Source: Peptacetobacter hominis (GTDB lineage: Bacteria; Bacillota; Clostridia; Peptostreptococcales; Peptostreptococcaceae). From it: a stretch of 64,000 nt of DNA. Positions 45,273-54,462 of this stretch are shown one piece after another; position 1 is the stretch's first letter, and each line of letters opens with the position of its first letter. The notes under the pieces are model-generated. The model was not told the origin of the DNA. It ran no database searches and saw only the letters and a list, made by a program, of their open reading frames with translations. The stretch is taken from assembly GCF_006861675.1 (NCBI RefSeq), contig NZ_SGJB01000003.1, positions 62,001 to 126,000 of the forward strand, read 5' to 3'. Position numbers and translations under genes: made by a program.

Positions 45273-46097
45273 ATGTCCTTTTGCAATATAAAAATATATA
45301 TAAATGAAAAAGAAACAAGTGTTGCAGAGGGTGTAGAGTTAAAAGATATAAAGGAAAAATTTTACCCGAATTCTGATATAACAATATTGAACGGATTTCC
45401 AATAGATATAAAAAAAGACAATAGAGCAGTTTCAGAAAAAGACAGGATATCTTTTATTAAAAAAGGAATCTGCCCGGATAAGGATGAACTTGAGTCACTT
45501 CTTATTGCAAGGCATACTCCGGGTCTTCACAATTCACTTAAAGACGGAAAAATAGCGATACTTGGACTTGGAGGTCTTGGATCTAATATAGCCATATCGC
45601 TTGCAAGAGTTGGTATAGGGAAACTTATAATTGCAGACTTTGATATTGTCGAACCTTCAAATCTCAATAGGCAGAATTACTTTATATCAGATATAGGTAA
45701 AAAAAAGACTGAAGCAACAAAAGAAAATATAAAAATGGCAAATCCATTTATAGATATTGAAACACATGATCTTATGGTAACACCTGAAAATATGCAAATA
45801 TTTAGTGATACTGACATCATAATAGAAGCATTTGATAATCCGGAAAGTAAAGCTCGGATAAGTAATTATGTACTTAAATATATGAAAAATAAATGTCTCA
45901 TAGCATCTTCGGGAATGGCTGGATACTATGACTCAAATATAATACAGACAAAAAAAATAAGAGAAAATTTCTATATATGCGGTGATTTTGTACATGAGGC
46001 CAGAGAAGGTGATGGGCTTATGGCTCCAAGAGTCTCAATATGCGCAAATCATATGGCAAATCTTGCAGTACAGATTCTTGCGGATAAAAAATTATAG
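45273..46097 (+). CDS. thiF: ThiS adenylyltransferase ThiF with N-terminal ThiS-like domain
   Basis: 274 residues. Residues 1-66 look like a beta-grasp ThiS-type domain that lacks the terminal Gly-Gly. Residues about 80-274 are the E1-like adenylation domain: [37 protein letters not shown]. The paired CxxC zinc site of E. coli ThiF is absent, as in other clostridial ThiF. The start overlaps the thiS end region. Confidence 0.93.
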   Translation: MSFCNIKIYINEKETSVAEGVELKDIKEKFYPNSDITILNGFPIDIKKDNRAVSEKDRISFIKKGICPDKDELESLLIARHTPGLHNSLKDGKIAILGLGGLGSNIAISLARVGIGKLIIADFDIVEPSNLNRQNYFISDIGKKKTEATKENIKMANPFIDIETHDLMVTPENMQIFSDTDIIIEAFDNPESKARISNYVLKYMKNKCLIASSGMAGYYDSNIIQTKKIRENFYICGDFVHEAREGDGLMAPRVSICANHMANLAVQILADKKL

Positions 46098-46123
46098 AAA
46101 TTATTCAGGAGGCGTATGTAAAG

Positions 46124-46909
46124 ATGGATAAGTTAATATTAAAAGGTCACGAATTTGACAGCAGATTATTTATAGGAACTGGTAAATACGGTTCAAATGA
46201 TGTTCTTCCAAAAGTTATAGAAGCCAGTGGAAGTCAGATGATAACAATGGCTCTTAGAAGAGTGGACCTTGATGAAAGAAACAAAGAAGAAAATATACTT
46301 ACATATATACCTGAGGATATGACAATTCTTCCAAATACTTCAGGAGCTACAAATGCTGAGGAGGCAGTAAGAATAGCAAGAATATCAAGAAAAATGGGAT
46401 GTGGAGATTTTATAAAAATAGAAATAATATCAGATATGAGATATCTTCTACCAGATAATGAGGAAACAATAAAAGCTACAAAAATACTTGCAGATGAGGG
46501 ATTTGTAGTTTTACCATATATGACTCCAGATCTTTATGCAGGAAGAAGACTTATAGAGGCAGGTGCAGCAGCAGTAATGCCACTTGGAGCCCCAATAGGT
46601 TCAAACAGAGGTCTTCAGATGAAGGAAATGATCAGAATAATGATAGAAGAGCTTGATATACCAATTGTTGTTGATGCAGGAATAGGAAAACCATCACAGG
46701 CAATGGAGGCTATGGAAATGGGTGCAGATGCAGTCCTTGTAAATACAGCAATAGCATCTGCAGGAGATCCTGTTGAAATGGCAAGAGCATTTAAACTTGC
46801 AGTAGAAGGTGGTAGAGCTGCCTATCTTGCAAAAACAGGTGCTGTTTCAGAATATGCAAATGCATCATCACCGCTTACAGGATTTTTAGGAAGTCTTGAT
46901 AATAAATAA
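46124..46909 (+). CDS. thiG: Thiazole synthase ThiG
   Basis: 261 residues, full length. RLFIGTGKY at the N-terminus, Schiff-base Lys in FIKIEIISD (about 105), [13 protein letters not shown] and [28 protein letters not shown] (core [10 protein letters not shown]). Makes thiazole phosphate from DXP, dehydroglycine and ThiS-COSH. Confidence 0.97.
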   Translation: MDKLILKGHEFDSRLFIGTGKYGSNDVLPKVIEASGSQMITMALRRVDLDERNKEENILTYIPEDMTILPNTSGATNAEEAVRIARISRKMGCGDFIKIEIISDMRYLLPDNEETIKATKILADEGFVVLPYMTPDLYAGRRLIEAGAAAVMPLGAPIGSNRGLQMKEMIRIMIEELDIPIVVDAGIGKPSQAMEAMEMGADAVLVNTAIASAGDPVEMARAFKLAVEGGRAAYLAKTGAVSEYANASSPLTGFLGSLDNK

Positions 46910-46940
46910 TTAACTAAAAATAAGAAAGCGGGCGACAAAT

Positions 46941-48059
46941 ATGAGTTTTTATGAAGTAATAGAAAAATATAGAGATTTTGATTTTGATGAGTATTGGAAA
47001 AATGTAACGGATGACGATGTAAAAAGAAGTATAGCAAAACACAGAATGAACCATATGGATGTTCTGAATCTTCTTTCTCCTGCAGCAGAAAGACACATGG
47101 AGGAAATGGCACAGAAGGCACATAAGGAAAGTGTACAGAATTTTGGAAAGACTGTAACACTATATACTCCTATGTATATAGCAAATTATTGTGAGAATCA
47201 TTGCCTTTACTGCGGATATAACTGTCACAGTGGAATAAAAAGAAAGAAACTTAATCTTGAAGAAATAGATCTGGAGTGCCAGAGTATAGCAGAACAGGGA
47301 TTTAAACATATACTTATCCTTACAGGAGAGAGTGAAAAATATTCAAGTATAGAATATATAGGTGATGCGGTTAAATGTGCTTCGAAATACTTTCCTTCAA
47401 TAGGAATAGAAGTTTATCCAATGAGTGTAGAGGGTTACAAACACCTTGTTTCAAATGGAGCAGAAGGGCTTACTGTATATCAGGAAACATATAATGAAGA
47501 AATGTACCAGAAGGTTCATATAAAAGGACCAAAGGCAAATTACAAATGGAGACTTGATGCACCTGAAAGAGGGGCTATGGCTGGTATGAGAACTCTTACT
47601 TTGGGAGCTCTTCTTGGACTTTATAAATGGAGAGAGGATGCATTCTTTACAATCTTGCACGGAGAATATCTAAAGGATAAATACCCTTATATAGAGCTTT
47701 CCTATTCAGCTCCAAGGATAAGACCTTTCAAAGGATGTTTTGAAGGAATAATGGATGTAACTGATAGAAACATGGTTCAGGCGATGCTTGCGATGAGACT
47801 TTTTGATCCACATGCGGGGCTTAATGTATCTACAAGAGAAAACCTTGAAATGAGAAGAAATATAATGCCATTTGGTGTTACAAAAATAAGTGCAGGAGTT
47901 TCAACTGATGTCGGAGGACATTCTCAGAATGAACATGATACTGCTCAATTTGAGGTTAATCATGACTGTGAGGTAAAACAGGTTACAGATATGCTGAAAA
48001 GTATCGGATATCAGCATGTATTCAAGGATTGGAACAGATTTGAATATATACATGAATAA
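46941..48059 (+). CDS. thiH: 2-iminoacetate synthase ThiH (radical SAM)
   Basis: 372 residues. Radical-SAM cluster motif CENHCLYC (about 85-92: CxxxCxxC), the TVYQETYN and GLNVSTRE segments, C-terminal KDWNRFEY. Cleaves tyrosine to give dehydroglycine for ThiG. Its use instead of the oxygen-dependent ThiO fits an anaerobe. Confidence 0.96.
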   Translation: MSFYEVIEKYRDFDFDEYWKNVTDDDVKRSIAKHRMNHMDVLNLLSPAAERHMEEMAQKAHKESVQNFGKTVTLYTPMYIANYCENHCLYCGYNCHSGIKRKKLNLEEIDLECQSIAEQGFKHILILTGESEKYSSIEYIGDAVKCASKYFPSIGIEVYPMSVEGYKHLVSNGAEGLTVYQETYNEEMYQKVHIKGPKANYKWRLDAPERGAMAGMRTLTLGALLGLYKWREDAFFTILHGEYLKDKYPYIELSYSAPRIRPFKGCFEGIMDVTDRNMVQAMLAMRLFDPHAGLNVSTRENLEMRRNIMPFGVTKISAGVSTDVGGHSQNEHDTAQFEVNHDCEVKQVTDMLKSIGYQHVFKDWNRFEYIHE

Positions 48060-48060
48060 A

Positions 48061-48090
48061 AGAAAAAGAGTCTGTATAGACTCTTTTTCT
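48061..48090 (+). terminator. Perfect hairpin between thiH and thiE
   Basis: 12-bp arms AGAAAAAGAGTC and GACTCTTTTTCT, 6-nt loop, right after the thiH stop and just before the thiE ribosome site. It could end most transcripts, lowering thiE, or protect the thiH end. Confidence 0.7.
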
Positions 48091-48106
48091 GTATGGAGGA
48101 TAAAAA

Positions 48107-48736
48107 ATGTTTCTTATTACAAATAGAAAATTATGTGATAAAAATAAATATGAAAGTATAATATATGATGCATGCAAAGCTGGTGTTGAATATATAATCA
48201 TAAGGGAAAAAGATCTTGATAGTGAATCACTTGAGAAATTATTTATGAAAGTATGTGTAAAGCTATCGGAAGAAAAAACAATAAGGGAACGTAATAAAAT
48301 TATTGTAAACAGCAATACGGATATTTACAGAAAAAAAGAATGTGATGGAATACATCTTCCATTCAGCTTATTTAAAAGCTTGATAAATGAAAATTTTTAT
48401 TTTGATAAAAACAAATTACTTGGAATATCACTTCACAGCATAGAGGATATAGATGAAATGGAGAAAATAAAAAGAGAAAGCAATATAAAAGTTGATTATA
48501 TAACACTATCTCATATTTTTGAGACTGACTGTAAAAAAAATCTTAAACCAAAAGGATTAAAGCTGCTTGAGGAAGGTAAAAAACACACAGATGTAAAAAT
48601 AATTGCACTTGGTGGAATAAATAGTGATAATGTATCAGAGGTTATGAAATATGCCGATGATTATGCTGTTATGTCCGAGATTATGAAAAGTGATAATGTA
48701 TACAGAACAGTAGAGAATCTAAAAATATATAAATAG
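48107..48736 (+). CDS. thiE: Thiamine phosphate synthase-like protein (ThiE/TenI)
   Basis: 209 residues, beta/alpha barrel. FLITNRKLCD start, IIIREKDL (about 31-38), CDGIHLP, YITLSHIFETDCKKNL and IIALGGINSDNV correspond to ThiE/TenI positions. Several ThiE catalytic-loop residues differ, so it could be TenI-like rather than a functional synthase. Position after thiH supports a thiamine role. Confidence 0.78.
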   Translation: MFLITNRKLCDKNKYESIIYDACKAGVEYIIIREKDLDSESLEKLFMKVCVKLSEEKTIRERNKIIVNSNTDIYRKKECDGIHLPFSLFKSLINENFYFDKNKLLGISLHSIEDIDEMEKIKRESNIKVDYITLSHIFETDCKKNLKPKGLKLLEEGKKHTDVKIIALGGINSDNVSEVMKYADDYAVMSEIMKSDNVYRTVENLKIYK

Positions 48737-48836
48737 ATAAAAACTATATTAAATATAGTAAAAATATATAAAAGTGTTTATACTATATTATATAAGGGTA
48801 GAAATATAGTATTAAAATTGCACGGAGGAAAACAAT

Positions 48837-49190
48837 ATGAAATTATATGGATATTCAAGATGATCTACTGTAAGAAAAGCCAAGGCATGGCTTATGGAAA
48901 AAGGATTTGAATTTGATGAAGTTGATATAGTGAAGGAAACTCCATCAAAAGAGGAGCTTGAAAATTTATACAGAAAAAGTGGTCTTGAAATAAAGAAATT
49001 CTTCAATACAAGTGGTAAAAAATACAGAGAGCTTAATATGAAAGAAGTTGTAAAAACTGAGTCTGATGATAAACTTCTTGATATACTTGCAAGTGATGGT
49101 ATGCTTATAAAAAGACCTATTTTTGACGCTGAAGATGCTGTCCTTATAGGATTTAAAGAAGCTGAATGGGAAGAAAAGTTAAATAAATAA
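48837..49190 (+). CDS. ArsC/Spx-family protein with in-frame UGA (probable selenocysteine)
   Basis: The frame from ATG 48837 (CGGAGGA ribosome site) reads as a full ArsC/Spx-like protein of 117 residues if TGA at 48861-48863 is read through: MKLYGYSR-U-STVRKAKAWL, then MEKGFEFDEVDIVKE, FFNTSGKKYRELN and ASDGMLIKRP, all hallmarks of the family. TGA stands precisely where the catalytic Cys of the redox motif is expected. A SECIS-like hairpin follows. Gene callers would start at the downstream ATG 48894 and lose the active site. Alternatives are a nonsense mutation or sequencing error. Likely a thiol/selenol reductase; arsenate as substrate is not established. Confidence 0.85.
48877..48893 (+). 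promoter_or_regulatory. Candidate bacterial SECIS hairpin
   Basis: Stem AAGCCA (48877-48882) with TGGCTT (48888-48893), apical loop AGGCA. The loop begins 19 nt after the UGA and has G as its second base, matching the known bSECIS rules (16-37 nt distance, G in the first two loop bases). Confidence 0.75.
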
Positions 49191-49191
49191 T

Positions 49192-49228
49192 AAAAAAACT
49201 CGCTGATTTAAAAACAGCGAGTTTTTTA
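49192..49228. terminator. Bidirectional terminator
   Basis: AAAAAACTCGCTG and CAGCGAGTTTTTT between the convergent ArsC-like and GGDEF genes. Confidence 0.88.
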
Positions 49229-50353
49229 TTATAAATCATCTTCACCAAAAGATTTGAACCGTGAAGCTTTTACCTTTCTTTTGTTACAGGCCATCATACT
49301 ATCAGTTCTTGCTAAAAGATCATACACAGATTGATCGTATCCTGGTTTAAAATAATCATATCCCATAGCAACGCTAAGCTCTATGTCATTTATTGTGTTA
49401 TACGAATTTATCATGGAATAAAAAAGTGAGATGTATTTTTCTACCTCAGGTTTTGTCAAATCTTTAATCAGGACTGTAAATTCATCACTTCCTATTCTGA
49501 AGCATTTTCCGGTATCTGAAAATACATCATCAATTGTATCAGCTAAATTCTGAATAATCTTATCTCCCTGAATGTACCCAAAATTATTATTTATGTATTT
49601 TAGATTATTTATATCAATTGATATTGCCCAATATGACGAAAAATCATATATCATTTTATCATCTTCTTCCAGCTGCTTTTCAAAAGCCTTTCTGTTTCCC
49701 AGAGAAGTAAGTATATCATTATACATATTCTGTTCATGTATATATTTGAAAACAGAAATTCTATAGTCTTCTGAATATCTTCTGAAAACCGATATAAAAA
49801 TCAGAAATACAAAAGATATGGATGAAAGAAGAATTATGAATTTAGATGTAAAAAAAGCCCCGGAAATTAGGCCGGCAAAAAGTATTCCATTGGATACTAT
49901 AAATATCAGGTCCGATGATTTTGTAATAACTATATTCATATAAACAATAAAAGAAAATAGATATCCGACAAAAGCAGTAATAAATATAACTGAAAAAGAC
50001 ATATTTATATCTAAAATACCTAAAACATCTATGAAGAATAATACAGTTGCGATTATACACGCCATAGATGAAATAATTCTTGAGAATTTAATATATTTTC
50101 GATCGCAGTATCTGGACAAAAGACCTATAACAGGTATAAATGATACAGAAAACAATACAAGGCTTTCCGAATAAGAACCATCACTTATACCTCTGAAAGA
50201 AATAGACACAAGTACTGCAAACAAAGCTATATGAAGAAAATCAATTGGTGATACCTGATTCAGATACTTTTCAAATAATACAAATAGAAATAATGAAAAG
50301 ATACCAAATAAAAATAAAATTCTATCTATATTTATAATTATGTCAGCTGACAT
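49229..50353 (-). CDS. Membrane diguanylate cyclase (GGDEF domain)
   Basis: 374 residues. About seven or eight membrane helices (residues 5-190) make an integral-membrane sensor; residues about 205-370 are a GGDEF domain with NRKAFEKQL and the active-site loop RIGSDEF, where the second Gly of GGDEF is Ser. It may make c-di-GMP, though the substitution leaves activity uncertain. No EAL domain; no I-site (RxxD) before the loop. Confidence 0.88.
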   Translation of the reverse strand: MSADIIINIDRILFLFGIFSLFLFVLFEKYLNQVSPIDFLHIALFAVLVSISFRGISDGSYSESLVLFSVSFIPVIGLLSRYCDRKYIKFSRIISSMACIIATVLFFIDVLGILDINMSFSVIFITAFVGYLFSFIVYMNIVITKSSDLIFIVSNGILFAGLISGAFFTSKFIILLSSISFVFLIFISVFRRYSEDYRISVFKYIHEQNMYNDILTSLGNRKAFEKQLEEDDKMIYDFSSYWAISIDINNLKYINNNFGYIQGDKIIQNLADTIDDVFSDTGKCFRIGSDEFTVLIKDLTKPEVEKYISLFYSMINSYNTINDIELSVAMGYDYFKPGYDQSVYDLLARTDSMMACNKRKVKASRFKSFGEDDL

Positions 50354-50532
50354 AAATCATACCCCCTTAGTTGAGATTAATTATATTTATATAAAATCTA
50401 TTAAGATTATTATAACACAGTAGTATGTAAATAAAAAAATTTTAAAAAAATAGAAAAATAATAAAAAATATCCTCTTAAATGTTGAAAAATACGTTTTCA
50501 ATGAAAAATAAAAGTTCATCATATAAATAAAT

Positions 50533-50559
50533 AAAAGTTTATTTTATGAATAAACTTTT
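50533..50559. terminator. AT-rich hairpin
   Basis: AAAAGTTTATT (50533-50543) and AATAAACTTTT (50549-50559), 5-nt loop. Perhaps isolates the downstream promoter from read-through. Confidence 0.5.
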
Positions 50560-50572
50560 GTGTTTTGGAGCT

Positions 50573-50601
50573 TTGACATTGCATTTTTTTTGTACTATGA
50601 T
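50573..50601 (+). promoter_or_regulatory. Promoter TTGACA-17-TATGAT
   Basis: Consensus -35 50573-50578 and -10 50596-50601. Start about 50608, followed by a small hairpin ACAGGA/TCCTGT (50620-50634) ahead of the ribosome site. Confidence 0.8.
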
Positions 50602-50650
50602 AATCATAACGAAAGGATAACAGGAAGATCCTGTAGGGCAGGTGATGCTT

Positions 50651-51046
50651 ATGTTTGAAATAAATGTTGAATCAAAAGTAGATATAAATGAGCAGTATAC
50701 AGAAAGTAGAAATATAGTTGGAAAAAAAGATAAATACTCAAATTTATGTCTTAAAAATCTAATACGGGTAGTTGGTGATTCTTATACAAAAAAGGATATA
50801 ATTCCTCTTTTGCTTATTGAGAGAATGGATAGAGATAATAGAATAAGAATGACTTTAGATGAAATGTCAAGGGAATTTGATTATCCAAAAACAGGATTGT
50901 CCACACTTTTTACAAAACTTAAAAAGAAGGATTTCTTAAAGAGAGTAAAAAATGGAGAATATATGATAAATCCGGCAATCTCATATAGAGGAAGTAGAAT
51001 GGATAGAGAAGATTTGATAGAGGAATACCATTCGATAGGAAAGTAG
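50651..51046 (+). CDS. Winged-helix protein, RepL-like in outline
   Basis: 131 residues. Residues 60-110 look like a winged helix: MTLDEMSREFDYPKTGLSTLFTKLKKKDFLKRVKNGEYMIN (core DEMSREFDYPKTGLSTLF). That layout resembles plasmid replication RepL or regulatory domains, but I see no replicon nearby. Start ATG 50651, 5 nt after AGGTGA. Followed 18 nt later by a hypothetical gene. Function uncertain. Confidence 0.6.
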   Translation: MFEINVESKVDINEQYTESRNIVGKKDKYSNLCLKNLIRVVGDSYTKKDIIPLLLIERMDRDNRIRMTLDEMSREFDYPKTGLSTLFTKLKKKDFLKRVKNGEYMINPAISYRGSRMDREDLIEEYHSIGK

Positions 51047-51064
51047 TGAAAGAAGGTAGATAAT

Positions 51065-51664
51065 ATGGCATTGAAACTAGATAGAAATATTATGCAGTGG
51101 TTTGATTCCTTTTTCGAAGATGAAAAGTCATCTGTTCAAAAGAACAATTTCCTTTGTAAAAGTTATGTAAGAAAAACTCCAGAGGGAGACAAAACAGGAT
51201 TTACACTAGAAAAAGAAAACTCAGATTACTGGAAAATGTATTTTGAAATACCTCAGGAAACAGTAATAAGATTAAAAAAGAATGTACATCCCATATTTAG
51301 AGAATATATATATGAAAAAAGATCATTTTATAATGATAATATGATTTATGATTTTATAAACTCAAACCTATTGAATATATTTAATAATGTGGCTGTATAT
51401 ACATATGATAAAAATATAAATGCATATATAATGAATTTCAGTAGGTTATTTGTAGAGCGATGCAGATATCTAAGTATAGGAGAAGATAGAAAGATAACAG
51501 AAAATCTATATATAAATGCAGAAACTCAGGAAAATTTCAGGATATTCAATAGAGACAGAAGTTTTGTAATCATGTTTTCTTTTGATGCATCAGAGGGAGA
51601 AAATCTTCTGGATAGTTTGATAGATTTGAGAAAATCTATAATTATAAACGATGGAATAAAGTAA
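51065..51664 (+). CDS. Hypothetical protein
   Basis: 199 residues, no membrane segment or recognised motif; mixed alpha/beta with many aromatic residues (RSFYNDNMIYDFINSNL). Ribosome site AGAAGGTAG. Probably in one transcript with the winged-helix gene and perhaps clpB 53 nt downstream. Not recognised. Confidence 0.55.
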   Translation: MALKLDRNIMQWFDSFFEDEKSSVQKNNFLCKSYVRKTPEGDKTGFTLEKENSDYWKMYFEIPQETVIRLKKNVHPIFREYIYEKRSFYNDNMIYDFINSNLLNIFNNVAVYTYDKNINAYIMNFSRLFVERCRYLSIGEDRKITENLYINAETQENFRIFNRDRSFVIMFSFDASEGENLLDSLIDLRKSIIINDGIK

Positions 51665-51717
51665 CAAACAAATAGATTAAAAATACGAAATCAGAAAAGA
51701 TATGGAGGTAATAGATT

Positions 51718-54312
51718 ATGGATGTTGAAAAAATGACAGTGAGAGTACAGAAAAGTTTAAATGAAGCCTTTCAGGAGGCCGTAAGACATCACAATCAGCA
51801 GGTTGATGTAATACATCTTTTATCAGCACTTATGAATCAGGAGGATGGACTCGTTCCAAATATAGTGGAAAAAATGAATATATCAGCTGATTCAGTAAGA
51901 AGAGATATAGAAAATGAACTTGAAAGACTTCCAAAAGTATATGGAGAAGGTGCTGATTCTCAGGGAGTAACAGCGACAAGAAGAATAAACGAAGTTCTTA
52001 TAAAAGCAGAGCAGATATCAAAGGATTTCAGAGATTCTTATATAAGTGTAGAGCATGTAATGCTTGCAATAATAGAACTGGAGAAAAATACTCCTTCAGG
52101 AAGAATACTTTCAAAATATGGAATAACAAAAGATAGTTTCCTTGGTGTACTTCATCAGGTAAGAGGGAACCAGAGAGTAGACACTCAGGATCCAGAGGGA
52201 ACATATGATGCTCTTGCAAAATATGGTACAAACCTTGTAGAACTTGCAAAGAAAAACAAACTGGATCCAGTAATAGGAAGAGATGAAGAAATAAGAAGGG
52301 TTATAAGAATTCTATCAAGAAGAACTAAAAATAATCCGGTTCTTATAGGTGAACCTGGTGTTGGTAAAACAGCGATAGTAGAAGGACTTGCCGAAAGAAT
52401 AGTAAGAGGAGATGTTCCTGAGGGATTAAAAGACAAAATAATATTCTCTCTTGATATGGGTGCTCTTATAGCTGGAGCAAAATACAGAGGTGAATTTGAA
52501 GAAAGACTAAAAGCAGTACTTAAAGAAGTACAGGGTTCTGAAGGAAAGATAATATTATTTATAGACGAAATACACAATATTGTAGGAGCAGGTAAGACAG
52601 AGGGATCTATGGATGCAGGAAACCTTATAAAACCTATGCTAGCAAGAGGGGAATTAAACTGTATAGGTGCTACTACATTTGACGAGTACAGAAAATATAT
52701 AGAAAAAGATAAGGCTCTTGAAAGACGTTTCCAGACTGTTGTAGCTGAAGAACCTACAGTTTCAGATACAATATCAATACTTAGAGGATTAAAAGAAAGA
52801 TTTGAAATACATCACGGAATAAGAATACATGATAGCGCAATCGTAGCCGCTGCAAAACTTTCAGATAGATATATAACAGACAGATATTTACCTGATAAAG
52901 CTATAGACCTTATAGACGAAGCCAGCGCTATGATAAGAAGTGAGATAGATTCGCTTCCAACAGAACTTGATTCAATAAGAAGAAAACTATTTACTCTTGA
53001 AACAGAAAGAGAAGCTCTATTAAAAGAAGAAGATGAAAAGAGTAAAGTAAGACTTGAGGATCTGAAAAAAGAAATTGCAGAACTTAAGGCACAGAATGAT
53101 GAGATGACAGCAAAATATGAAAAAGAAAAAGCTCATATAACTGAAGTAAAAGAGCTTAAAGCAAAACTTGACGATGCAAGAGCAAAAGTCGAAAAATACG
53201 AAAGAGAATACGACTACAACAGTGCAGCTCAGGTAAAATACAGTGAAATACCTCAACTTGAGGAACAGATAAAAGAAAAAGAGGAAAAAATGAAGAATGA
53301 ATCAGAAACATCTTTATTAAAAGAAGAAGTTACTGAAGATGAAATCTCTGAAATAGTATCAAAATGGACTGGAATACCTGTTACAAAACTTGTTGAAGGA
53401 GAAAGAGAAAAACTTCTAAAACTTGAAGATGAACTTCATAAGAGAGTAATAGGACAGGACAAAGCTGTAACTGCTGTTTCAGATGCTGTAATAAGAGCAA
53501 GAGCAGGGCTTAAAGATGAAGGTAAGCCAATAGGTTCATTTATATTCCTTGGACCAACAGGTGTAGGTAAAACAGAACTTGCAAAAACACTTGCCAGAAA
53601 TCTATTCGACAGTGAAGAAAATATAGTAAGAATAGATATGTCTGAATATATGGAAAAACATTCAGTATCAAGACTTGTAGGACCACCTCCAGGATATGTA
53701 GGATATGAAGAAGGTGGACAGCTTACAGAGGCTGTCAGAAGAAAACCATATTCAGTAATATTATTTGACGAAATAGAAAAAGCTCATGAGGATGTATTCA
53801 ACATATTCCTTCAGATACTGGATGATGGTAGACTTACAGACAACAAAGGTAAGACAGTAGACTTCAAAAATACAATAATAATAATGACTTCTAATATAGG
53901 AAGCAACCTTCTACTTGAATCAGGTGGAAATATAACAGAAGAAGTAAACGATATGGTTATGGGTGAAATGAAGAGAAGATTCAAGCCGGAATTCCTAAAT
54001 AGAGTTGACGATATAATAATGTTTACTCCACTTGATAGAGAAGAAATAAAACAGATAATAGATATATTTATGAGTAGTCTGAGAGAAAGACTTTCTGAAA
54101 GAGAGATAGAAATTGATCTTACTGATGCAGCAAAAGAGGTAATGATAAGAGAAGGATATGACCCGGTATATGGAGCCAGACCACTTAAGAGATATATAAG
54201 CAATACACTTGAAACAAGACTTGCCAAAATGCTTATAGCAGGCGAAATATATAATGGATGCACAGTTGTGATAGATGGAAATGAGGATAATATAAATATA
54301 TCTGTAAGATAA
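51718..54312 (+). CDS. clpB: ATP-dependent chaperone ClpB
   Basis: 864 residues, full length. N-domain (about 1-150), AAA-1 Walker A GEPGVGKT (about 208), coiled-coil middle domain (about 410-525), AAA-2 Walker A GPTGVGKT (about 610) and C-terminal ring domain. Hsp100 disaggregase that works with DnaK. Lacks the IGF loop of ClpP partners. No CIRCE element seen upstream. Confidence 0.96.
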   Translation: MDVEKMTVRVQKSLNEAFQEAVRHHNQQVDVIHLLSALMNQEDGLVPNIVEKMNISADSVRRDIENELERLPKVYGEGADSQGVTATRRINEVLIKAEQISKDFRDSYISVEHVMLAIIELEKNTPSGRILSKYGITKDSFLGVLHQVRGNQRVDTQDPEGTYDALAKYGTNLVELAKKNKLDPVIGRDEEIRRVIRILSRRTKNNPVLIGEPGVGKTAIVEGLAERIVRGDVPEGLKDKIIFSLDMGALIAGAKYRGEFEERLKAVLKEVQGSEGKIILFIDEIHNIVGAGKTEGSMDAGNLIKPMLARGELNCIGATTFDEYRKYIEKDKALERRFQTVVAEEPTVSDTISILRGLKERFEIHHGIRIHDSAIVAAAKLSDRYITDRYLPDKAIDLIDEASAMIRSEIDSLPTELDSIRRKLFTLETEREALLKEEDEKSKVRLEDLKKEIAELKAQNDEMTAKYEKEKAHITEVKELKAKLDDARAKVEKYEREYDYNSAAQVKYSEIPQLEEQIKEKEEKMKNESETSLLKEEVTEDEISEIVSKWTGIPVTKLVEGEREKLLKLEDELHKRVIGQDKAVTAVSDAVIRARAGLKDEGKPIGSFIFLGPTGVGKTELAKTLARNLFDSEENIVRIDMSEYMEKHSVSRLVGPPPGYVGYEEGGQLTEAVRRKPYSVILFDEIEKAHEDVFNIFLQILDDGRLTDNKGKTVDFKNTIIIMTSNIGSNLLLESGGNITEEVNDMVMGEMKRRFKPEFLNRVDDIIMFTPLDREEIKQIIDIFMSSLRERLSEREIEIDLTDAAKEVMIREGYDPVYGARPLKRYISNTLETRLAKMLIAGEIYNGCTVVIDGNEDNINISVR

Positions 54313-54322
54313 TAAATAAAAC

Positions 54323-54366
54323 AACTCCGTAGAAAAAACAGCATAAAAGTTTTTTCTACGGGGTTA
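54323..54366 (+). terminator. Terminator after clpB
   Basis: CCGTAGAAAAAAC and GTTTTTTCTACGG, 13-bp perfect arms with outer pairing. Confidence 0.82.
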
Positions 54367-54427
54367 TTTATATGCGATTTAAAATTTCTAAATGAATTAA
54401 AATTTCTGAAAATATTTCAAGAAACGT

Positions 54428-54456
54428 TTGCAAATATAAAAAAAGAGTGTTAAAAT
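54428..54456 (+). promoter_or_regulatory. Promoter TTGCAA-17-TAAAAT
   Basis: -35 54428-54433, -10 54451-54456, 17-bp spacer; drives the candidate RNA. Confidence 0.65.
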
Positions 54457-54462
54457 ATATAC

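Noticed and set aside
50651-51046. Plasmid replication gene or origin
   Set aside because: The winged helix is RepL-like in outline, but there are no iterons, no partition genes and the flanks are chromosomal.
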